Source of the DNA: Bacteroidales bacterium UBA5206 | GTDB taxonomy: Bacteria > Bacteroidota > Bacteroidia > Bacteroidales > Tenuifilaceae | DNA: 26,040 nt | Reading direction: 5' to 3' | NCBI GenBank assembly: GCA_002412705.1 | Contig: DHVO01000183.1 | Location: 1-26,040, forward strand | Notes under the pieces: generated by a model | Database searches by the model: none | What the model was told of the DNA's origin: nothing | What the model saw: only the letters and a program-made list of their open reading frames with translations | In this document: positions 13,712-20,729 of the stretch, one piece after another | Numbering within the stretch: the first letter of the stretch is position 1 | Layout of the letters: each line of letters opens with the position of its first letter | Program-made: the position numbers and the translations under genes

Positions 13712-15361
13712 CTAACGAACAGAAAACGGTTCATTATTAACTATTAAATTACCATCTACATCTACAACCCATATAACAATCTCATATTCGCCTAATAAAT
13801 CGGGGGTGTAAAAATGCAAGGCACTGTCTGTTATTGGGTCAATGTCGGGATTCCAATACAGTGTATTTCGAGCATCGGGGAAAAAGCTTCGTTCTTCAAC
13901 ACCCAATTCAGGGCACATTGATGCTGCTAACATCTCGTACGAAACGAAAATATCTGAGGGTGATAGTTCAATTCCTGCAAAGTCTCCTTTGCGTGATTTA
14001 AAGCTGATAATGCCACCGTAGGTCATCTCTCCTTTGTAGTAGGGATTATTTATTAAATCAATTTGCTCAATTTGGTTTGCCTTTATTTTTAAAACCCTTT
14101 CATGATTTTCAATGGCTATGTTGTCAACTAGAATCAGAGGATCGTAGGTAAGCATATCGGAGTTGTTGCTTTGAATTTTAAAGTACTTTCTTCCATTCTT
14201 GCTTCGTATATCCACTTCGTGTATTAGCTCTAAAAAATACTCCTGAATGGTAGGTAACTGAATATACTTATCAAGGAATAAAGAGTACTCTGGCTTGCCA
14301 TAAAAAGGTAATTGACCAATTGTAATAGAATCACTTAAAGTTAAGCGCTGTAGATAGTTATATGAGGAGTCTATCTGATAATTTTGCGACATAGCAAGCG
14401 CTAAATCCGCACTATAGCTTAATGGGGTATGGGGTAAAGCAATAGGACGAGTATCATAATCGCTATCAATAAGTATGCGGTACTCATCTCCATCAACTTC
14501 CTCTGTGCCAACAAAAAGTTCACCCCGACCCTTGTTCTTTGGCAATTGAATAATAAAGTTACCAGCAGAGTCGGTTCTCCCAGCAATAAAATCGGTTATC
14601 GGGCTTAATGTAGTAATGTTCACCCTTTTATATGGGGCGTTCTTCCCCATTGTTTCTGTAACTTTTCCACAAATAATCAGGCTATTAACCTCTTGAGGAT
14701 AAATAAATTCGGGGGTTTTATTCTCGTTATTCCCGTTGCTTTTTAGGTGAAAGCCTTTACCCACCTGGCGAGGTACAACTGCTGCAGCCACAACTATGGG
14801 GGTTACTGATTTCGACAGATTGAATGAGAACTGTACCTTTTCTCTAGGTTTATAATTCTTTTTCTCCATAATTACGGATATGCCCTTATGGCTAAACACA
14901 GAATCTAGAGTAACCCTAGCATTGTTATTTGCCCTTACCACGCTCTCACCTTTAACTCCTTTTTTTGGATTTACCACTTGCACCAACGAAATTGAAAAAT
15001 CTTCCAACCCAAAATTTCTCATCCACTTAGTGTAAGCCTTTATTATGTACCATCCAGAAACAAGCTCATGTGAGGTAGGAATTACACCTACAGCCTTGTT
15101 GTTAACCAAGTCGTACTTGCCAGAAAAAACACGAGAATTCTCAATAGTTAATACCTCAACGTATAGCACGGTACTCCTTTTCTCTGCCCTAGAAATTAGA
15201 GCTGCTGAGAAACATATTTGCTCACCAGCAATGTATAACGAGCGATCGGTTACAAGAACAACCTTTTCGTTTGTGCTATTTTCTAAACCAATGTTTGCTT
15301 CTACTTGAAACAAAGTACCACAAAATAGCATCAGTATATATACAGCAATAATTCTTTTCAT
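13712..15361 (-). CDS. Secreted macroglobulin-like protein with a barrel-less TonB plug domain
   Basis: 549 residues with a signal peptide (about 1-22). Residues 33-130 resemble an alpha-2-macroglobulin MG2-type strand domain (VLVTDRSLYIAGEQICFSAA). Residues about 225-298 form a carboxypeptidase-like regulatory Ig fold (IICGKVTETMGKNAPYKRVN, GRTDSAGNFIIQLP). Residues about 403-460 look like a TonB receptor plug (YDPLILVDNIAIEN, NQIEQIDLINNP, YGGIISFKSRKGD), but no beta barrel follows; the end is a short beta domain (GEYEIVIWVVDVDGN). Presumably periplasmic or surface-attached. Last gene of the four-gene surface operon, 7 nt after the DUF4249 gene. Its role is unknown; a partner of the receptor is an inference. 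Confidence 0.75.
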   Translation of the reverse strand: MKRIIAVYILMLFCGTLFQVEANIGLENSTNEKVVLVTDRSLYIAGEQICFSAALISRAEKRSTVLYVEVLTIENSRVFSGKYDLVNNKAVGVIPTSHELVSGWYIIKAYTKWMRNFGLEDFSISLVQVVNPKKGVKGESVVRANNNARVTLDSVFSHKGISVIMEKKNYKPREKVQFSFNLSKSVTPIVVAAAVVPRQVGKGFHLKSNGNNENKTPEFIYPQEVNSLIICGKVTETMGKNAPYKRVNITTLSPITDFIAGRTDSAGNFIIQLPKNKGRGELFVGTEEVDGDEYRILIDSDYDTRPIALPHTPLSYSADLALAMSQNYQIDSSYNYLQRLTLSDSITIGQLPFYGKPEYSLFLDKYIQLPTIQEYFLELIHEVDIRSKNGRKYFKIQSNNSDMLTYDPLILVDNIAIENHERVLKIKANQIEQIDLINNPYYKGEMTYGGIISFKSRKGDFAGIELSPSDIFVSYEMLAASMCPELGVEERSFFPDARNTLYWNPDIDPITDSALHFYTPDLLGEYEIVIWVVDVDGNLIVNNEPFSVR

Positions 15362-15368
15362 ATTCTAA

Positions 15369-16562
15369 TTACGGTAAGAATGTAGGTTTTTCATTGGTAC
15401 CTCCTAATAGCGTACAATCAAAACATTGTTTATCTGCGTATAGGAGTGCATTTTCCACTTTTACAAAGAAAACAGGAAAGTCCGATGGGGAAAACTCTTC
15501 AAATCCCCTATCTAGTTTTCTGGGAATACAACCTTCAATAATGCTGAGGGGAAGATCTTCTTCTATTTTATCAAATGTAAACCTTGATGTAGTTACTGCG
15601 GCTACACTAAAATTCCCCAAAGTAGTTATACTGGGATCCGATGTGCAGGAGATATTCCCTCTAACCAGCACTGGCTGCCGGTCGAAAAGTCCACCTAAGG
15701 AACTATTGTTTTCTTTAATTGCTTGGAGATAACCATACGATGCCTCTGTGTAGGCTAATTGCTTAACCAATAAACTATAAACGTACTTCAACTTTACATT
15801 TGTATTATCAACAAAATGAAGATTAAACCCTTTAATCTCATCACCCAAAAGGGATTTGGTTGACAAGAGAAATAAGTCCCTTATTTCCGATGTTTTCCAG
15901 CAATAGAAAAAGCTGTAATCTGGAGGGTAAATTTGCTGAATGCTCCCACCATAGGAAATATACTCTATTGGATAATGAGATCTATATTCATATGTCTCTG
16001 TCAACTTCCACCTATAAAAATAACTATCAGTAGGAAGTTTCTTTAAATCAACTTTAAACTGTATTCCAGGAATCTCTTCTCGCAGTTCCGCATTATATCC
16101 AGACGAAATATTATAATATAACATATCCACTGGAGGAGAAGATTTCAGTGTGTCAGCTTCAGATTCGAAAACGTAACCCGAAGGTGTAGTTACATGGAGT
16201 CTAAAAATAGCCTCAGGAATAAGATACTGTTCTGGTATATCAATATAGTACTCTCCAGTTGTTCCGCTATTGATATTTCCAAAAATATTGCCTTGCCCAT
16301 CAATTATAGAAACGGCACAGTTTTGAACAGGAATATATTGGGGTTTATCAGTTTTAGAAGCAAGGGAAATGCGAATAACCTGCCTACTAGATTCATTTGT
16401 TACAGTTCCCTCAATTACATATACGTTTTTCCCGCCCGCTGTATCATGAGGGTAATATGGATCGATACACGAGAACATACCCAATAAAAATATTATGGCC
16501 ATTAAAGGGCGAACCTCTATTCGCTCTATAACTCTACCTACTATCCTGCTAAATATTAACAT
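15369..16562 (-). CDS. DUF4249 family lipoprotein
   Basis: 397 residues. The signal region has arginines, then the hydrophobic MAIIFLLGMF and a lipobox-like FSC followed by IDPYYPHD (Cys about 32), so it is probably an outer-membrane lipoprotein. The mature part shows YVIEGTVTNESSRQVIRISL, GEYYIDIPEQYL, VTTPSGYVFESEADTL and YRWKLTETYEYRSHYP, the pattern of DUF4249. Such proteins are nearly always encoded beside TonB-dependent receptors in Bacteroidota, and no molecular function has been settled. The ATG at 16562 is used because starting at the inner ATG (16502) would remove the positively charged part of the signal. It lies 142 nt after the receptor gene. Confidence 0.85.
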   Translation of the reverse strand: MLIFSRIVGRVIERIEVRPLMAIIFLLGMFSCIDPYYPHDTAGGKNVYVIEGTVTNESSRQVIRISLASKTDKPQYIPVQNCAVSIIDGQGNIFGNINSGTTGEYYIDIPEQYLIPEAIFRLHVTTPSGYVFESEADTLKSSPPVDMLYYNISSGYNAELREEIPGIQFKVDLKKLPTDSYFYRWKLTETYEYRSHYPIEYISYGGSIQQIYPPDYSFFYCWKTSEIRDLFLLSTKSLLGDEIKGFNLHFVDNTNVKLKYVYSLLVKQLAYTEASYGYLQAIKENNSSLGGLFDRQPVLVRGNISCTSDPSITTLGNFSVAAVTTSRFTFDKIEEDLPLSIIEGCIPRKLDRGFEEFSPSDFPVFFVKVENALLYADKQCFDCTLLGGTNEKPTFLP

Positions 16563-16704
16563 ATCAAATTGCGAATTAGAATGTTAGCTACACGCTTACA
16601 CTTAGAACTGTATCTAAGTGAAAAATGTCATTAAAATTTTATAACTACTAAATAAAGAGATTTCAGTTTAACTATACTCCAGAGAAAAGCACAACAAAAA
16701 AATT

Positions 16705-19479
16705 CTACTCCGATGCATAATTGCCCAATTTAAACACCCATGTAACTGTAAATATTGGAACACCTATAACAGAATACTTGTATCCCTTAATTTTCCCCTC
16801 TTCGTTCTTAAAAAAGATTGAGTAAGGATTTCTTCTTCCTGTAAGGTTGTACACTCCAAATACCCAAGAACTATGAACCAATTTATCTTTCTTAAGATTA
16901 CCCTCAACATTTAAGGACATATCAATCCTGAAGTAATCTGGGATACGAAACTCGTTACGTGCAGAATAGTCAACAACCTGAACACCATCAACATAGTATA
17001 TAGCCTTTGGGAAAGTAATGGGACGTCCCTTCTGGTAAGTTATTGTGCTTGAAAGGACAAACCTTCTTGTAAACTTATAGTTTGCAACCATGTTAACCAC
17101 ATGTGGAATATCAAAGTTGGAAGGGTACTCTATACCGGAGTTAATATCGTCCCAGCTATACTTACCATCAACTTTAACAAAGGAGCGAGAGTATGTGTAG
17201 GCTATCCACCCATTAAATTTTCCCCCTGTTTTCTTTAGCATAGCCTCTATACCGTAGGCTCTTTGATCTCCCTGCAGAACCACCGCTTCAACATTTGGAT
17301 TGTCGATAAAACTGGCTCCATCCTTAAACTCGGTATAATTCTTTGTCTGCTTATGAAAAAACTCAACAGAGGCTTCGTACTTACTGGAAAATAAGTTACG
17401 GAAAACCCCAAAAGATAGCTGCTGACTAGATGCTGGTTTTAAGTAATAATCGCTTAGTTTCCACTGGCTGTTTGGCGCCAACGAAATGGTATTGTTGAGT
17501 AAAAACAAAAACTGCTTGGTTTGATTGTATGATATCTTTATTGAACCATTTAAATCGGTTTTAAAGTTTAGCGAAGCACGAATTTCTGGTCCAGAGTACC
17601 ATTTTATTGGCTTATTATTGCCATAGTGCAATGTATCAGCAATAAAAGAACTGGTTTTGGGCTGGTTTGCGCTATAGCTGTAAACATCTTTAGGCCCAAG
17701 TGGAGTGTAAAAAGAGTACCTAGCACCTAGCGAAATGCTAAGCCAATTAAATGGGTCGTATAGCTCACTTAAAAAAACAGACCCCTCAAATCCCTTTTCT
17801 ACTCCTAAATCGACAGGAACTTTTATCGATTCTTTATACGGATTAACCTTCCCCCTTTCAAGGTTATAGTATATTAAGCTAAGTCCAGTGCTTAGGTTAG
17901 ACTTGTTCCCTATTAAATAGTTCATGGAGTTTTTTGACTCAAAGTGCTGTATAGAATATCCATGCTCATATGCCGTAATGCTGGTTTCTTTATCGATTGT
18001 GTTAAACGAATACTCCGAGGCAATAAGTGAAAACTCTGTTCTTAGCGAAGGTGTTATGGTATGCCGCCACATTAGCGATGCCCCCAAGTTTGAATAGTCG
18101 TATTCATTCAAGTCGGAGAACTTAAAGTAGTCTTTGCTGTAGTACGAAAAGAATGAAAACTGATTCTTCATGCTAGGATCGTAATTTGCTGAGAAGGTAA
18201 TGTCGCTAAACCTTGTACTACTTTGACTTATATCGGGATCGCTAATCCGGGACAAAATCCAATCGGAATAGGAAGACCTTGCACTTACTATAATGGAGGC
18301 CGTATCCTTAACAATTGGACCTTCGATAGTTATGTTAGAGGTAACTGGATTTAAGCCTCCATGTACCGTAAACTTTTTCCTATTACCCTGCCTAGTTATA
18401 ATATCAAAAATCGACGATAGCCTTCCACCATATTCTGCAGGGATATGACCTTTATATATGGAAAAATCCTTTACTATATCGGGATTAAAAGCAGGAAAGA
18501 ACCCAAAAACATGCGAAGTATTGTAGATTGGAATTTTATTTATGTAAAACCCATTCTGGTCGAAATTTCCCCCTCTAACATTTATTCCTGCAGACCCCTC
18601 GCCAACACTTACTATACCTGGCAGCAACTCTGAAACCTTAATAATATCCCGCTCGCCCATCATCATGGGGATTTCCTTTATGGTTCGCATGGTTAGCTTT
18701 TCTAACCCAGCCTCACGTGTAGTAATGTTCATGGACTTATCGCCATATACAACTACCTCATCAATTGCAATTACTTCCTTTGCCAGGGAAATGGAAAACT
18801 CTCCACCCGATAATACTTTAAACTGATAACGCTCTGTTTTCTGACCTAGGCAATCAAATCGGGAAGTGTAATTGCCTGTTGGCACAACCACGCTTAAAAA
18901 ACCATTCTGATCGGTAGCAGCACCAACTCCAAGCTCCTCTATATACATCGTTGCTCCAATTAAAGACTCACCAGACTCTCCATCGGCAATTTTCCCCCTA
19001 ATTTTTACACGCTCCTTGGTACTGGCCATGCCCTTTTTACCCACAACTAAGACTTTTAGCACATCGGACCTTCGACCAATTAGGTACCGTTCTTCACTTT
19101 CGGTTTTTCCTGTGCTATTAGGGCTACTCTCTATATTTGTACCAGAAGCTTGTAGGTCTAGTTCAGATATTAACTTTTGCGACTTTAAAACAACAACCGC
19201 ATTGCCCCACCACGATGCCGTTAAATCCCTGAACAAAAAAGCTTTTTCTATTGCCATCCGGGCATCTACGCTATCCAGCGATGCATTCACCAGTAATCCC
19301 TCTACCCAGAGTGGGTTATAATAAATCTGAACATCGGTTTGTTTGGATATAAGCTCCACATAATCCTTAAACGGCATACCCGTAACTCGAGTGGATACCA
19401 GCCTCTTTTCTGTATCTTGTGCGTATGTTTGTGAAAAAAGTAGCACTAAGATTGAAACTATAAAAGTTATTTTTTTCAC
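16705..19479 (-). CDS. TonB-dependent receptor with STN and carboxypeptidase-like N-terminal domains
   Basis: The start is taken as GTG at 19479, giving VKKITFIVSILVLLFSQTYA, a textbook signal peptide, four bases after the upstream stop (19484). An ATG at 19542 exists but adds 21 residues that overlap the upstream gene and spoil the signal. From the GTG (924 residues): STN-like domain about 30-102 (FKDYVELISKQTDVQIYYNP), carboxypeptidase-like Ig domain about 158-248 (GATMYIEELGVGAATDQNG), plug about 267-370 (SELLPGIVSVGEGSAGINVR, YGGRLSSIFDI), then an outer-membrane barrel. Known role: TonB-energised import through the outer membrane. STN receptors usually pair with ECF sigma and FecR genes, but none is here. 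The ligand is unknown. Confidence 0.93.
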   Translation of the reverse strand: MKKITFIVSILVLLFSQTYAQDTEKRLVSTRVTGMPFKDYVELISKQTDVQIYYNPLWVEGLLVNASLDSVDARMAIEKAFLFRDLTASWWGNAVVVLKSQKLISELDLQASGTNIESSPNSTGKTESEERYLIGRRSDVLKVLVVGKKGMASTKERVKIRGKIADGESGESLIGATMYIEELGVGAATDQNGFLSVVVPTGNYTSRFDCLGQKTERYQFKVLSGGEFSISLAKEVIAIDEVVVYGDKSMNITTREAGLEKLTMRTIKEIPMMMGERDIIKVSELLPGIVSVGEGSAGINVRGGNFDQNGFYINKIPIYNTSHVFGFFPAFNPDIVKDFSIYKGHIPAEYGGRLSSIFDIITRQGNRKKFTVHGGLNPVTSNITIEGPIVKDTASIIVSARSSYSDWILSRISDPDISQSSTRFSDITFSANYDPSMKNQFSFFSYYSKDYFKFSDLNEYDYSNLGASLMWRHTITPSLRTEFSLIASEYSFNTIDKETSITAYEHGYSIQHFESKNSMNYLIGNKSNLSTGLSLIYYNLERGKVNPYKESIKVPVDLGVEKGFEGSVFLSELYDPFNWLSISLGARYSFYTPLGPKDVYSYSANQPKTSSFIADTLHYGNNKPIKWYSGPEIRASLNFKTDLNGSIKISYNQTKQFLFLLNNTISLAPNSQWKLSDYYLKPASSQQLSFGVFRNLFSSKYEASVEFFHKQTKNYTEFKDGASFIDNPNVEAVVLQGDQRAYGIEAMLKKTGGKFNGWIAYTYSRSFVKVDGKYSWDDINSGIEYPSNFDIPHVVNMVANYKFTRRFVLSSTITYQKGRPITFPKAIYYVDGVQVVDYSARNEFRIPDYFRIDMSLNVEGNLKKDKLVHSSWVFGVYNLTGRRNPYSIFFKNEEGKIKGYKYSVIGVPIFTVTWVFKLGNYASE

Positions 19480-19483
19480 GATT

Positions 19484-20197
19484 TTAAAGGCTATTACAAT
19501 AATTAATAAGTTCCAGCATAGTTGAATCATTTGCTTTGGCAACCTTTACCTTATGTGACCTTAAATACTTTCTAACCGTATCATAGTGTTGATCTCCAAA
19601 AAACTTTGCAAAACTTTTATTACTCCCATAGAGGTAAAGCCTGCCATCCTTTTGTAGATATGCCTCGCGTTGCTGCTCTGTAAAAACATATTTACTTTGA
19701 CCAAGATTGCTCTCCAACGCCATAAAGCACTTCCAATGATATAAACATTTTACAGCACCTGCCCCTATTACCTGATAGATTTGCAACTCGTCTTTAGCTC
19801 CCTTATGCACTTCAAAGTAAAAACTACCTATGTTAAATGACTCTAACCACTCTATGGGTATCACCAGTATTCTATTTGCACCAATAGCATCTACAAACCT
19901 AAGTGTAACCTGCTGATTGTATATATCATACCTTAACTCTTGCTTTTCAAATGTTCGTCCCCTTATTGTTATGCGTCCAGAAATAAACTCTGATGTAGAG
20001 AAAAATGGACTTCCCATACTTTTGGGCGCAAAATAGGTGTACTGCTTACCATTTATAAGAGTGGGATCCATTGATTCTAGATATTTGTAAATATCGCTGG
20101 GGATAAGTGGGGCAGCCTTTTGCGATAACGCGTGTAGTGAGAAAAATACAGAGCTTACTACAATTAGAATTACTATCTTTGTTTGTTTTTTGCTCAT
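19484..20197 (-). CDS. Secreted protein of unknown function, first gene of the TonB receptor operon
   Basis: 237 residues with a clear signal peptide (MSKKQTKIVILIVVSSVFFS, cleavage probably near LSQ-KAA, residue 26). The mature protein (DIYKYLESMDPTLINGKQYT, GSPFFSTSEFISGRITIRGR, YQVIGAGAVKCLYHWKCFMA, FTEQQREAYLQKDGRLYLYG) is mixed alpha/beta with no family I recognise. It contains two cysteines near residue 150 (VKCLYHWKC) that could form a disulfide. It ends with a helical segment (KSFAKFFGDQHYDTVRKYLR) resembling those seen in small Bacteroidota periplasmic proteins. It is not a FecR anti-sigma factor. The close junction to the receptor gene (4 nt) argues for a shared role in uptake or sensing. 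Confidence 0.8.
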   Translation of the reverse strand: MSKKQTKIVILIVVSSVFFSLHALSQKAAPLIPSDIYKYLESMDPTLINGKQYTYFAPKSMGSPFFSTSEFISGRITIRGRTFEKQELRYDIYNQQVTLRFVDAIGANRILVIPIEWLESFNIGSFYFEVHKGAKDELQIYQVIGAGAVKCLYHWKCFMALESNLGQSKYVFTEQQREAYLQKDGRLYLYGSNKSFAKFFGDQHYDTVRKYLRSHKVKVAKANDSTMLELINYCNSL

Positions 20198-20229
20198 AAC
20201 TAACTCTTTAATAAAACGTAAAGTTATAA

Positions 20230-20257
20230 GTATTACAATACGTTATACCTGTAATAC
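20230..20257. repeat. Perfect inverted repeat upstream of the TonB operon, candidate operator
   Basis: GTATTACA (20230-20237) and TGTAATAC (20250-20257) are exact reverse complements with a 12-nt spacer, lying 33-60 nt upstream of the first ATG of the operon (20197). Arm-to-arm centre distance is 20 bp, about two helical turns, as expected for a dimeric regulator. Confidence 0.6.
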
Positions 20258-20349
20258 AAAAAAAAATCAAAAGGGAGCCGTATCACAAACACCTTCTACT
20301 GTCTCTTTTGTAATAAATGTAGATACGCCCTTTTTCTAGTTAAAACAAA

Positions 20350-20412
20350 AGATGCCGAAAGCGCATATTTAGATGCTGAAAGTGCTTTTTAGTCGGTTGA
20401 AGGTGTTTTGGT
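20350..20412. repeat. Three imperfect 21-bp tandem repeats
   Basis: Units at 20350-20370, 20371-20391 and 20392-20412. The first two share AGATGC-GAAAG-GC followed by an AT-rich end; the third has decayed but keeps GAAGGTG and the T run. The period is exactly 21 bp and there are no spacers, so this is not a CRISPR array. Confidence 0.75.
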
Positions 20413-20729
20413 GCGTTTTTTTCCTCAAATACTAATGTGCATTAATTCCCTTTTGACATATGGGCTAATGACATTTTAGAAAAAATCATACGTTAATTTT
20501 CACAAGGGGAGCAATTGAATTTCTCACTCATAAATAGCAAAAAATGAGTTCTCTTGTTGACCGCATTGGTTTGCTTAACACAGCCCAAAGAATAATTAGA
20601 TATCTATAATAAAAACAATATTCGCTCTATTCTGCAGTTCCAATGCAGCAAAATTGAACAATTAGCAGTCATTTACACTACATTGTGCTACACTATTTAA
20701 CATCGGCTTATAAACACAAATTAGAATTT

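Larger units (their letters stand above)
20198..20729. other. 532-nt intergenic region between the TonB operon and the ABC permease
   Basis: It holds a perfect 8-bp inverted repeat near the TonB operon (20230-20257), three 21-bp tandem repeats (20350-20412), and two small dyads (ACTCAT/ATGAGT at 20526-20549; CTGCA/TGCAG at 20632-20648). No protein gene, tRNA or clear promoter consensus was seen. The extra in-frame ATG at 20685 for the permease is not used. Confidence 0.6.

Noticed and set aside
19484..20197. FecR-type anti-sigma factor
   Set aside because: There is an N-terminal cleavable signal rather than a cytoplasmic sigma-binding domain plus single membrane helix, and no FecR motifs are seen.
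20685..20729. Upstream ATG for the ABC permease
   Set aside because: The added 15 residues are unlike the family N-terminus, which starts MYSFKLAFR at 20730.
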